64,000 bases of DNA, from the NCBI RefSeq assembly GCF_004210375.1, contig NC_134834.1, positions 38,964,264-39,028,263 of the forward strand, given 5' to 3'. Of the stretch, positions 24,501 through 39,500 are shown in pieces (position 1 is the stretch's first letter; each line of letters starts with the position of its first letter). The translations under genes were made by a program, and so were the position numbers. The DNA comes from Tachypleus tridentatus (taxonomy: Eukaryota; Arthropoda; Merostomata; Xiphosura; Limulidae). The notes under the pieces were generated by a model. That model did not search any database and was not told the DNA's origin. It worked only from the letters and a program-made list of their open reading frames with translations.

Positions 24501-27500
24501 GTAGCAAAGGTAAACATTTTATGGCATCAGCAAAAAAAGTGTAGGACATGGCACCATAATAACCCACAATCAAGGAGGCTGAAGACCCCTATCACACAGC
24601 CAAGTAAGGAAACCCATAGGAAAGGGTACAATGGATAAAACCACCAACCCAAAAACCAAATGTAGAAAATGTTCCACTTAAGCTGATAAACATCCATAGA
24701 GAAAGGACAAATAGAAAATGAAAAAAATGAAGCAACTTACCAGGACAACTCGCATCTCCTCACCAAAGAACTGGATAAATGCCAGACATAAAGACAGACG
24801 ATATAAAGGGATGGATGAAATGAAGGTGACTGAGGTTGATGTAGAAGGGATGGAGTAAGAGAAAGAGATAATGGTAGGGCAGACTGGAGCTGGAGCAGCT
24901 GCAGAAACCACAACTGTACTTGCCAGTAAGGAGCAATCAGAAAGACTTCACACAAAGTGGCATGAATGATGAAAAGCATCCTGAGAAAAAGAGAGATAGA
25001 AGGGCACACATAAAGGTATTTGTTGGTCCAATCCTGACTGAATGCATTGGGAGCCAGTGCAATTGGAAGACAAACCAGAGATCAAAATAGAGCTTTGTAT
25101 TGAGGGATGTGGAAAAAGCATTCTAGTGAGGAGTACCCCACTAAAAGTATAGCCACTGGAAAACGAGAAGATCGAGAGACTGTTCTATCAGATAAACTTT
25201 ATCAGGATGGGAAAGATGATCTCAGCATAGGTAAGCTTCAGGCTTATGGTATGCAAAAAAGATGGATTTGCATATAGAGGGAAACAATGAATGAGTATAC
25301 CTACTTATATGAGAAGAACTAATATACCATATAGAAAGTATATTTTTTATAGCTTTTAATGTTATTTGTTTGTGGATGAGTCCAAGACATGTAGGAGCTT
25401 AAGGATTGTGGCATGTGCAAAAAATGTTTTTGCATACCAAAGGCAGCACTGAATGAGAATACCTATTTATAGGAGGAGAATTATCCTTTAATGTTATTTG
25501 TTTATGCAGCTATAAACCAGAAAAATCAAATCCACCTGCCATATACTCTCTTTCACAGATTAGCAATAGTTCTAATATTTTGTACAACATTATTTATAAT
25601 CAATAAAAAGCCAAAGTTATACTATATGAGATGACATATTACACTGTTTTCTGTAGACAGTATTGTCTACTTCATTGTTCAGTTTCAAATTTATTCTCAC
25701 AGGACCCACCATCAACTACCTCAGCTAAATTTTTAATCTGTTATTGCATAGTTAAAAATCCAGAAAAATTATGATAGTTATAGGAAACTTTTCACATATT
25801 ATTATTCTGTGTTCTTAAGTGCAGTATTCAATTAAATAAAAAATTTAGTGTACTAGTACCATTTCATCAACAGTCAACAGCAAAGAAAAAAACAGGCATT
25901 ACTGCATGTCTTAGTTTTCATCAATATTCTTTATTCATTATTATAAAACTAAATAAAATGTAAGAATCAAATGTTGTTAGGTTAGATTAGGTAAAATAAT
26001 TAAAAAATAGTAATGATAAAAAAAACGTTTAAAAAGGTATGATTGCAAGCAACTCAGCATTACATAATACAGTAAAATAAGCTACACTTTCACTGAGCAA
26101 GTTGCACACTTGTATTGCAGGATATTAATTATTAATAAATCATATGGAAATAAAACAAATACTGCATACTGTTATGAGCTTTAAGCTATTAAGGATAAAC
26201 AATTGTGGTTTCCTGCTACAATCTGCAGTCATTATAGAAAAAAATAGGATAATTTAAATTTATTTTGCTAATCTTTTATGATGGTCAGAAGGACAATCAA
26301 ATCAACCAACCCCATATAGAGTCATTGTACAGAAAATAACAGATAAAATGTAAAGTTTTACTTAGGAAAAAAAGTGTATTTTTATTTATGAAGTTCTAAA
26401 GACTACACAACAAAAATTAGAAAATTTTCAGATGGAGAAGAGCATTTTTTTTCTTAGCATGGAAATCACTTTGCATTTAGAGCAGTTAACACTCTGGCTT
26501 GAAATACTTTTTTGCCTACAAATTTTGTGAACATACATTAAAGACATCCAGTGTTACAGTATTTTTTCCCTTCTTGGTTACAAATTACTTACATGTAAAA
26601 TACACAAGCTCATTATAAGAAAAAAAGAAATCAGAAAGCTATAGATAACATCTCTTCTCCAGTTCAGAAAGGGTTAAGCCTAAAAAAGTACAACATTTAT
26701 TCTTACTACTGTGAGATTTTTGTAACAATATATACAACCTGATATAAAAGTCCTGTATTGTTCTAAAAGTATGATTAATAAAAAATGGAGTTAATGGCTA
26801 AACTGAAAAACTTCAATTTAATAATTTCTTTCAGATTTAATCTAACTTAAGTTTATCATGTTTACTAGAATTTATTATAGATGTTACCTACTTTAATTGC
26901 AACAGGATAAATTATCCCTCCAACTTCAAAGCTGCCTTTCTTAAACATCATTACTGATGTATTATTAATACATGTCCCTGGAGCATAAAAAAGAATAAAA
27001 GAAACAAGTTAAACTAACAAATCTAAGCACTAATAATTTGCTACTACTAATTGTAAAATAAAAGCATATACATATATTTAAAAATATATATATTAATGCA
27101 CTTCCTATCATACAAACATGGTAAGAAAGCAGAGAAATTGAATCTTCAGACAAAATACATCCTGCCTTTATATTTTGAACTTTTAAGGAAATCATATTGT
27201 GGGTTTAAATCTCATACAAAACAGAAAGCAGAATAAAAGTAAAATCAAAAGGTACTTTTATGAGTACTTCTAAATAATGACAATTTAATTTACAAAACAA
27301 TGGAAATAAAAGAGACTTATCATGGCATAATTTCTCAAGGATAAAAATTTACAAAGAGGTAGTATGCAAAGCCTACCCTTTGAAATGATCATGCTAAACA
27401 ACTTATTTCAAACACTATCAAAAGAAAAAAGATAACATCTGTATGACCACTAGCTTTGATATCCTTTTAATGACTAAGTTTTCTTTTCTCTTTTAATGAT

Positions 27501-30500
27501 AACTACTTTTTTTTATTCTTCTTTTATCCAATTCAGAGTGAGTATGTCTGTTTTCCAGAAATCTTATCCTCAATTGGTAATGCTACTTAAATAGAAAGTT
27601 TTTGAGGGAAACAAAACCTTATTATAAAAAAACTTTCATATATTACATAATTATTATCATTTTTCTATCAATAATGTTTTGACTAATGGAATAGTAATTT
27701 CTAATCTAGTTTTTATTTACTATTAAGCACAAAGCTACATATTGGGTTATCTAAGCTGTGTTCACTACAGGCATTGAAACACATTTTAGCATTATAAGCC
27801 TTCAGACTCACCATTTAGCCAGTGGGAAAGCCAATAATAATATAACATCCATGTTTTTTGGTTTAAAAATATATCCTTTATAGTTCTAACTTCTTTCTTA
27901 ATGACATATGATTCAATTCCTTCAAAAACATGCTAAAGCTATAATAACTGAAAAAGTTACAAAAACAGTTTCTTTTATTACCTTTTAAAGTGTGGAGAAA
28001 TGTTTACATCAACCTTACCTTCTGGAAATATTAGAATTGGTAGTTTTTCTGGATCTTCTACATGTTCTTTCAATCTAACAAAAGAAAATATCGTAAATTT
28101 ATATGGTATATTAATACAACAAACAGTGGTTACTGGTCCAGGAAACAAAAACTTGATAAACTGAGCACTTTTAGGTATCTTTCTTACTTCCCTTCTCAAA
28201 GAAAATGGATTGACTACAAATAAACAAGCACTTAGGCTACCAATGAAATACCTATTCAGCATGAGTGCATGTAAATTGCAGGGGGTGTCATATGGGAATT
28301 TCACATTTCACTTGGGCAACAATACATACTGTAACTCTGAGACTTTTCTGTATCCTCAAGAAAACAGGTAAGATTTTGTTAAGGATTACAAATATATTGT
28401 ACACAAGGAAAGGCATTATTTTAATTTAAATCTTCCTACTACACATATATCTATTTATTGTACTTATTTACACTCAGACTCTGAAGGTTAACTTTTTAAG
28501 GTAAATGTTTATATTTTATTTTTCATTTTCTCTCCCACATCACTAACTATAGATATTATCATACAAATATTATGCAATAAAATGTTTTAAAGTAAGAAAT
28601 ACAAAATGTACATATCTTTTAATTTGTTGCAAACTATCTTAAAAAATCTTCTTTTACTTATATTCATAATTTCAGGTCATTTTTTTAAGTATAATTAATT
28701 CCTGATGTTTTATTTTCATTTCCTGTCTTTTACCATTTACTATTCATCTTGGCAGAAGTCAGTGGACGTCCTTGAATGTATTACAGTATCTTCCGAAAAG
28801 ACGTGCAAACCTTTGGCAAAATTACCTTATACTTGCACAAGACCACAAAAGATCTTAAACCTCAGGAACAGATGCAAAGTGTGATGTATATTTAAAAAAA
28901 ATATTCAAACCTTTCAATTAGGCATTCTAAAACATAAATGATATATAATTAATTAAGATGTAAAAGTAAGACCTAAATATAAATTTACTGTCTCTCTACA
29001 ATGACAACTGTGACCAATTTGAAAATAGCTTGGTGAATTAGTGTAAAATGAGCTCTTTCTAATGACTACATACATGTATATGTTGCAACTACAAATGTTA
29101 CAAGACTGAAACAAAACTAAAAGTGAGTGTGGCACCTGTTAAAAGTTGACAAAATTTATTACTTATTGAGAAAGAGAACTATAAAGCTTACATGTCAATA
29201 AGGCAAGTTGAAGTACTTATTTGCCTGAATATACACATACACGACTGGCATTATCTGAATCAAGAAAGGAATTGGTAAAGTTGATATTTTCCATATTTCA
29301 TGAATAATGTAGCAACATAAAACTGAAGTTTAAATATTCTTTAAACATTTCTTTTGAAACAAAAAATTAAAAATTAAATAAAATTTTGAATTATAGCATA
29401 CATTATAATGTTAATTTCATTCTCATATATTAGAAGTAAAGTTGTTTTAATACTGAATGTAATTCAGTGACTTGTACAGAAGTATTTAAAGGAGCAGTTG
29501 TTGTGAAAGGGTTAAAATACTGAAATTGAAGATTAACAAACGAGTGTCACACAAACATGTTTTTAAATACATAAAATGCTTCTCAGTGTATATTAACAAT
29601 AAGTGTTAAACAAACATCCAAAAATGCCTAGAAAAACTTGTAAAATGATGAACTAACAATAAATATCTCTTTAAAAAAATTTAGTAACATTATACTAGAG
29701 GTTTTTACTTATAAACATCTATAACAGTGTCCAACAAATTCAACACTCACAAGAGATATTGTGAAATGAGAATATAATATTTGAGCATCTAAATTTTTTG
29801 CTTTATTGAGACATCACAAAATTTGTGACATTCACTTAACATGACATGTTTCTCCTCTGTCTTTCAAGGCATGTTTATAACTAACACGAAAGTTAACGTT
29901 TTCTAACAATGAAAATGTATTTCCAATAGGTACTTACCTCCCTCACTTATAGCTATCTCAACTTTTATTTGCCTTATAATCACTGCTAAAATTTTTAACA
30001 GTACACCAGTCTTTTATACCTTTTTTGCACAATTGCAGCAGCAGGTGCTGCTCATGTGACTACCCTCCACAATCCTATTGTGCCACCTATATTAGAACAG
30101 GCAAGCTCCCTCTACTGTAGTGCATATCATCAATATAGAGAATTGATATATACAAACCAGACACTCCAGCAAATCAGAAGAGAGAAAAAGAGATAAATGG
30201 GTAAGCAGAGGTAAGCACCTATCAGAAATACATTTTCAGTGTTAGAAGATATTAACTTTCAAAACAGTTCTTCCTTCACTCACCCAAAGCTAGAATCCTA
30301 CACTGGAAAAGTGGTAGGACTGGTGAATGTAAAAGAAATAGTCAACAAAGCGGACAACAACTGCTATGAAAAAAATAGATGTGTCACAAGTAAAATATGA
30401 GACACAACTGTGGGGTACAGCACTACGACTGGAACAAGTATGTTTTTCACCCAGTGAAGAAGAAGGGAAGACACATAGATAGGGTGTAATAAAAAAAATA

Positions 30501-33500
30501 CATGACTAGAACTGGAGAATTGTACATGAATCGCCCAAGTGCAGTTTCCTTGGGCATAAAACATTCAAGGAAAGTGCCTCGAGATACAAAGTACTACAGA
30601 ATTGAAGTGAATGACAGACTGGGCTTGGGAAGAGGCATACAGTGGATAATGAGATGACTCCAGAGTGATAGGAATATGAAAATTGTCATCTGTCTCACCA
30701 AATTTGGCCATCTCCATAAACCTGGGAAAAAACCCACCAAAGGCATAGTTGGGACTCTATGCTGAATTGGGGTGTTTTAAGAAAGGTATTCAGCCAGGAA
30801 AGACTGATGATTGACCTTCAATATCCCAACTTTTTTGTGATAAAAGCCTGAGAGAATTGGCATCACAAGTTTGATAGCTCTTTTGTGAAGAGTCAAGAAC
30901 TGAGTCTGCTAGACCACTGAAAATTAAGGCATAATTTTGAGAAGGAGGAAACAAAACTGGGATAGAGGATGGAGGGAGGAATCTGAAACTGGAGGCAAAG
31001 ACCTTCTGACAAAACCCACAAACCTGTTATGGACATTTCCCAGACAGTGGAAACTATAGTAACCTGGTTCCCATGTGCCTTTGAAAAGACATCACATCAC
31101 CAATAATGCCAACTCCTGTTGAAACAGGAATGGGATGGAGGAGAATAAGGAAGGGAATGCCTGAAGTAGGGTGATGGATGGGGAGAAGAAGGTACACAGA
31201 GAAGGGAAGAAAGAAATGCTAACAGGTGAAGACTCAGTAGAAACAGGATGTCAAAACAAGTGAAGGCAAGGGAGAACAAGGAAAAATGTAATTGCACCAC
31301 AATGAGCAGAGACTCTTAAAAACTCAGAACTACTCCCAATGGCCATTTCATAAAGAAACAAGACTTGATGAAGCTTCCTCAAAGAAGAAAGGTGGAGATG
31401 TACCCCCATAAATAATGCATCATGCTCCAGCAAATCCCAACAGTATAAGATCCATGTGGTAATGGACAGTGCAAAAGCCAACAAATGGATCATATTAGAC
31501 CACAAGAGGGTCCTGAGTTCTACTAAGAACTGATCTGGAGACTGGAGGAAGGCTTGTGATAAAAACTATAAAGAGAAAATAGCATATAAATGGATAGTTG
31601 AGGTAAGACAAATACTAGGAAACTGGGACCTATTAAAATAGATCAAAGCATCAGTATCTGAGCCCCACTAGGGAAGAAAAGGATCTAAACATTATAAATC
31701 CAAATTGCAATTTGGGACATGTTGGTAAGTGAAAAAATATTGGTTCCAAAATTCCACTCCAATTGGCTAGCAAAATGTTTAGCATGATCAAGAATGCCAT
31801 GCAACGGAATAAAAAAAATAATAATCAAGATGAGGATCATCTCCCAAAGAAGAATCAAGAGCTAAAGGCAAGTTACGTAAAATTTGACACACCTGATCAG
31901 AAATTGTAATAATAATAATAAAAAAAGAGGCATGGTTTACAAACTTTCCTATCTGTCAGCATGATGTGTCTGGCCATTAAAAGCCAAGGCCAGAAAAATA
32001 GAGTTGAAATTGTCCTCACCCTCAGGAAAAACTTTCTCAGAAGCATGTACATGAGGAATAGGAAAATGAGTCAGAGAAATGTATATACTACAGTTTGCGT
32101 TAAAGTATAGAAAATAAGAAATAAAGTATAAATTTTTAAAGAAAACACTTTTGCTACTAACTGAAGTGGTTCTACAGGCAAATAAAAATAAACACTATAA
32201 GATGAAAAAAAAAAGGTATTTTTATTGTTGGCATTAAAATCACCTTTCATACAGAATGACTGTGTAAAGATTTCAAAAGTTCACATACAAATCTTCAATA
32301 AACAGATCTTATTAAAAAAATCTGATATTCTGTGCACAACAGACATTTAATTTTTACTAAAAGGTTTCCATATTTCCTGAAAATATACTTAATACTTTAA
32401 GGGTTTATAGTATTTATCGTTTCATGATCACATGATGGTTACAGAATTGGTGTAAAGGACAGAGTTCATAAACAAAGTTAAGTAATGCTACTGTATTAGA
32501 GAACAAATGATTACCTTTGTGTTACAAGAGTTCTGTCCTTGGCTTCAAATCGTTCAAACCAAATATGTGCAGTTGCTCTTCCTAAAGCTCTCTGCAAGAA
32601 TCCTAAGAACCCTCCCTGTCGTTGTCCAACCTAGAATATGTTACTAAGATTACTCATTGACAATAAAAAAAATCCTCAAAGAAAACAATATCTAATACAA
32701 ACTGATTTAATAAATTACCTGTATTGAAACACACAAAAATGAGAGAGATAATAAATCTTACTAATCACAGAAACCAAAAGGTGACTCATAAAAAAAAACC
32801 CTTTTCAGACTGAATAAACAACCAAACTGACTTATGATCTTAACTAATCTGAAGAATCCATCTAATTTACTTAAGAAATAACCTTTGTAATATAAAAATT
32901 CTACAAAACTGGTCTATAAGATGACCCTTACTAACTAAAGAATCAAGCAAATGGATTTTATAAAATGGCTTTAACCAAGTGAAGAGACCAAAGCATCTTA
33001 CCAAGGCATAGCAGTTGTCACTAGCAAGCATAACAACATCAATAGGTGAAGTGTGATTGGCCACACAGATACCACCTCCTTTTGCTCTGTTTTCACTGAA
33101 AAGAAAACAGATTGCAGATATGTGGTAGTTCAAATAAAATAACACAAGCAACTCATTCTTTTATTATAGTTATAATAATTGAAAAGAGGGAAACTAGCAT
33201 ATAACTGCAAATTTCTAACCTGTTGTGATACTTGACAACTGCTGAAATGGTTCGAGACAAAATACGGAAGCACATTAAACTTGTATGCCAATACATCCAC
33301 CGTTTTAACCTAAATGATAAAACATTATTTTTAAAACTACGTAGCACATTACTTGTACAGCCTTGAAACATATCTAACTTCACTAAACAATATCTTATTA
33401 CTACAAAAGAGAACAAAAAATATCTGTCATTTTTTTTATCTTGCAGAGGGAAGGCTTTAGATTCTTGTTGAAAAAAGTTTCCTTTATTCTTAACTCATGT

Positions 33501-36500
33501 TTGATGAAAGTCTACATTTGTGATAATCTAATTTCATCTAATAATTTTCAAAATATTCCTTTTCTGACACACTTAAAATCAACAAGAATTAAGTCAGCTT
33601 GAATAGAAATTACAACAAACATCTTACCTGTCACTTTATACCCAGCCATTCAGGAGCAAGAAAAAAAACAGTAATTATTTAACTCATTAAGATATACAAA
33701 TAAAAACATCTTAACTAAATGTCTTAAAAGAAAAGCAGAAAACCTGTTTAATGTAAAATAATGCTTCTTATGCAAGTAAGATTTTTCTCACACAAAAAAC
33801 AGAAAATTTCAACCCATGTCATTAAATATTTTTCATATATTTATTTATGAAAAGTATATGAATAAACCCATAACTTTGCACTAACATTTTATGATTCATA
33901 ATTTGCAAATGTAGTAGTAGTCACCACTGAAACTATTTACATATAAGTGATTGTTAACACACATATACACAGGTAGGTATCAGGAACACAAAATGATTTT
34001 CTGAATCCGAGAAAAGCTTACTTTCCACTTGGAACATATCCAATTGCTGCAGTGAACACAGTGAGCAGCCCCACACCCATAAAAAACAGGATAAGCCTAT
34101 GAAAAAATATAGCCATAATACATCAGTGTAACAGGTGACAAAATGATGAATAAATTTTGCAAGAATAAAAGTTAAAAGTTACATTTTACTGTATTTTTTA
34201 ATTAATCTTACTTCTGTGTCAAGAAGGCTTTTGATAGTATTACTGTCACTGAAGCATTTAAACATTAAACAACTCATAAACTAATTTTATGTTGATAGTT
34301 CTTGAAATACATAGAAAAAGCATTAATGAAAACTTCCTTCTGACTTCAATGATATTATACAATAAGATTACCTAGTGATTTAACAACTGTTCTTAGCTAA
34401 ATCACTCTTGTATAATATTATGTAGAAGTAACAATCTAAAAAGACAAAAACAGAGAAATCATAGTAATTACATACACAGAATTTAATTTTAAAAAATATG
34501 TTTTTTAAAACAAGCTTAAGATTTTATCCCTTAACTTGACACATCAATTTCACAAACACAAATCAAACACAGAGAAACTTAAGCTTAAGCTTATGGTGAT
34601 TAAATAGATTATCCACAGCATTTCTTAGAATATTATTAAGAATTTCTTTCCGTAAAGTTGGAGAAGTATTATATCAGAAAACACTAGATTTACATTAAAA
34701 AAAACTATTAAAAAACAATAACTGATTAACTCTTTCCATACAGAAGGGTCAAAGTTCATGTCACAACCTTTTACAGTTTCATTCAAAATGTAATCAAACT
34801 TTAGTTTATAATTCAAATTTTAACCTAATCTAAGTTTCCACTTCTTAATTTCAAAAGAAAACATTGAGATAAAATTATCATACTTCACTTTTTCTGTGAT
34901 GTAATTAAATTCACTGTCAATTCTCCCTTTTTCAATTTATAACTTCCATAATATAGCTTCTCTACTGACTAATCAATTACAAACACAAACTATAAATAAT
35001 GAAAAATAAGATATAAAAGTTCAACTAGGCTTTTAATACCAAAAATATCCCTCACATCTTTCAATGTACATAAAGAAAATTATTTACTTATGCCTACTTG
35101 TCTGAAGAACATGTTTATAGTAGATAGGATATACTGTAATGTATAGGAATCTTCAGGTTTAATTCTGTTGCTCAAAAACAGCAACTTGCAAAAGATGTTT
35201 GATGTTTATTGAGTAATTGAATTTTCCACAACTTAGTTAGAAAGTTATATAAATTATAATAGTTTTGAAGCATTTTTTGCAGTTTCTAATAACTTTTTGT
35301 ATTCTATATCATATACTTGAAAGTGTATGAATTATTTTTTGGACACTAAACATAGTGAGAAAAAAAAAGCACATCATCCCAATGTAAACAGACTCAACTC
35401 TAAAGTGCTTTTTTATTCATTGTTATATGTTTTTAAACAAAAGCAACTAAAATATAAAAAGAAAAACTTCTTGAGTTATACAACAATATCTATGTAAAAT
35501 GTAATTTGATAAGAAAACTAGAAAAACTCTCATGGTTAGCTGTAACCACATCAACTGTTCACTTTAAGCTGTACCAAAACACATTATGCCATAATGTAGT
35601 ACTTTTCATGCACATAGATGATCCAAAGTAGAGTATTAAAACCATAAGATTAAAATAAAGTAGATGTGAAAAGGTTCAAAGCTAAGGTTGTAAGAATAAA
35701 TAATTGTAATCATCTGTTACAAAATGCTGTCATTTTAGAAAAAAAAATAAGTGTGCTATTGAGTTTATTTCACATTTTCAACTTCTTATTTCACTTTATT
35801 ATTGGTGATTTTGATACAGTTAGTGTTAGGGTAAAGAAAAAAGAAAATGTTTCCAAAAATAATTTGATATACATTTAGAATGTTTAAGAATTTATGCAAC
35901 TGAAAGAAATAAAACTTAAAAATGAAAAAAAGTACTTCTGTTCTTAGTAAATTCAATTTTGACTCAATAATGGTTTAATAATTGCACAGACAAACCTATA
36001 AAATAAATACATTATTACAAATTCTACTTTCTTGAATACAACTAACATATATTGTTTACAAAAAGCTTGCTGAACTTCTTAAAGACACAATTAGTAAATT
36101 AAAATTTATATTACACATAGTTTCACACTTGCAAGACAAGCCAAACTGAAAAATTCCATATGGAAATTGCTAAAGAATTAACAAAAAAAATAGAAACCAA
36201 ATATTTTTGACAGACCAGGCTTAACTTATTAATACTAGTCCTGTTTTTTTTTATATTCCATTAATTCTTTAATCATTTCTATATTATGACAATGGTGTAT
36301 TACTATTATTTATTAATTTGCATAAAGTACTCCTATGATAATTAGTTTTCTTCTACTGACACTAGAGCAAAAAATTCAAACATGTATTCCTACCTCCCTG
36401 GTAGGAGAATTAAGTATCTCAAGCAAAACCCAAGTCCCCACATCACTGTCACCTTCAAACTGTTAAAACAAATTAAAATATATATTTTCAGTTTAGCAAT

Positions 36501-39500
36501 ATCTATTCTTGATATCTCATGATACATGAAAAACAGTTACTTAAATATGATTTTCATTTTGAGTTCAAATAGTATAAATACTTAAATGTAGGATTTTAAA
36601 AGATGTTTACACATAAACACTAGCTGCATTTAAACCATTACATTAACTACTGTAACAAATTTGACTATGTACTGAACCACACAACAAACAGAAGTATCAT
36701 CCAGCTCAAATAAAAAACTGTAGTTTAAAATAACAAGGATATATTGTTAAAAGTTTATAAAAATAAATGCTAATTAAAAGGTAATAAGTCAGAAAAACAA
36801 AAACCAACAAGCTATAAGAAAGTATTTTGTTTTTAACTTCAAGACACTTAAAGAATTCTTGATATTAGACACTCCTTAGTCTTTTCACTTCAGCCATTAT
36901 ATAGTGTTTGAAATGGCATGGTGAACACTAGGCCACAGTATGTTTTTAAATTAAATTCATGTTATAATATTCATTCATTTTGACACATTTGTTGTTAAAT
37001 ATTTATACAAATAACTTTAATACTTACTTGGATGGTATATTTTATGACTGTGTGAGTTATATTAACATAATGGGTAAAAATAAGACATTTTTGATAATGT
37101 TTCTTTAATTGAGAAATAAATTCTTAATCAAAGGAAAACTGCAACAAAAATGTGTTTGAATAAAGAAAAGTTGTGCATTTAAGGTACAGAAATTTAAAAA
37201 TAACTTATTGTTTATGCAAGAAAAGCTATATAAAAAGAAAGATGGTTGAAACTTTTGTCCGAGTGTTTGGTTGTGGAAAAATTATTGTGGTTTTGGAACC
37301 TAATTAAAATAGAGAGTACTAAACTTTATTATCTACCTGTACAGCAATATAGTATAGGTTGTTTTAATATGCTGTATTCAGTTTTGAGCAAAAAATGAAA
37401 TAGAAGCACACTTACTTTATATACATGTAGTTCTTGTTTGTTCTTGTCAATAAGTTCCATGATGGAAGCTCTTTAAAAATGAAAGGCACATGCAAATCAC
37501 TTTTATGACCTTGCAAAATATATCAATTTTTGATGCAATGACAACATACAAAGAAAAAAACATTTATTTAAAGTAAGAAAAATCAAATAAACATTCTTAT
37601 TCTTAAAAAAAAAATTCTTCTGGTAAATCACATAATTTCTGAAAAAAAAAATGTGTTTAAAATATTTCAAAAAAGCTAAAGAACAGTATTATTCAAGATA
37701 TATGTAAAATATCTTCATGTGGGCATGCACACAAAGACACACACACAAATACTAGTTATACAATGTTCTAGTATAAACTAGTATAAAATTGTGATAATAA
37801 AAACATGGTTCAATATTCTCTCCAGCAACTTATACTGGGTAACAAGCTTATGTGCACTTCTTTTATAACCTTGTAACTAAACATCAACAAGTTGTGTTGA
37901 AGCATTCTTAGTGTATTGCATGTAATAGAACTAAAATAGTAAATTATTCAGCAGTATTACAAAAGTTGTATTATCAATAAACATAGTGCAGCAAACATGC
38001 CAAAGCAAAAAAATCAATCACAAAATCCCAATACACAAGATAACATATGGAATTCATGTCTGTCATTACAACAATTTACATTGTTTTACTGTATCTTCAT
38101 CTAACCTTGATCTCTCTTACAATACTTTAGTTTAGGTTTCAGTTAAATTATGCGTTACTTTCTCACCTTCAGCAGAAAATCTTTGCGTTACTTCATCCTC
38201 GATTATGGCCTGCAATTACAATAATTAAATTTTTGTTTCTTTGGCTCTTATAAATATACACACACTTTGATAAACAAATAAAAAAAGAAAGCAAATACTA
38301 TATACTCTTTAAACTTAAGATTGTATTGAATTATTACTTAAATTAACTTGCATAACTTTAACTCTGCTGCATACACAGAATGTTAATATTAGAGCTCAGA
38401 AATTAACTCAATACCTATGAGCATTAAACAGACCAACCAGTGTCAGGTAAAGTAATCAATTAATTTAAACTAGTGTTTATGATAAATTATTAGTTTTTAT
38501 TATTCCAACCACCCAAGTAATCAAAATACTACTATTATGAATTCTAATTATTGTATTCAGTTAATACAGTGTGTTCAGCTTAACTGACTTGTGCCATGAC
38601 TCACAAAAACAATCAAAATAATGTTTTAAATTATTATAATATTTACTATTTTAACTCCCCAAGTCTCAGGCAAGAATAATTAAATAATGAGTCAGACAAT
38701 TAATTGATTAGCAAATTCCACTACTTGCCTGACTCCAGGTAATATACAGAAGTGGTTAATTTATATTGCCTGATGACTAAAACAAGTTTTACCATTCTCA
38801 AACAGTATGTTTTACAACTGTGCAAGTTCTTTTAATATAATGGTAAAAATAGACATTTTTCAATGTTTCTTTAATTTAGAAATAAATTATTAATCAAAAG
38901 AAATCCACAACAAAAGTGTGTTTGAATAATGAAAAGTTGTGCATGCATTTACAGAATGGAAATTTGAAAATAACTTATTGTTTACTTGTCAAACAAATAC
39001 TTTTACTTTATTATTTCTTAATACAGTTTTAAAATTACTATGATATTATCATTATAATACTAAAAGTACACTTCAGTCTAGTAAATTATGAATGGAAATA
39101 CAATATTGGAGGTTGTGTCACCTTAAAAAATTGCATTTTTAAACTCATGCATTTAGGAACTTTCAACCATCATGCTTACATCTTTTCTTGTGCACCTGAC
39201 CCTCCTGGGTTTCTAAAATTCAACATACCCAAATACCCACAAAGAAGAAGCAGAGCTTACACCTTTTATATTTATATAAAAATAATGAATTTTTTATTTA
39301 ATATTATTTCTGATCAACTAAGTTATCATTCAAATAGTAATGCATCAACTAATGTGCCTATTGCCATGCACTTGCACATAAAAATTAGAACAGCATCAGT
39401 TAATTTTACAAAATACAATGTGATAATTATAACTTCTTGTTACAAAGTTTGAAAACAGTTGTGGAATGAGTAAGAATAAAACAAGATTGTCTGTTCAGAT

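Noticed and set aside
23870-25009. Several 77-102-codon minus-strand frames
   Set aside because: They are chance or decayed frames in DIRS-like copy A, overlapping in different frames and with no single consistent product.
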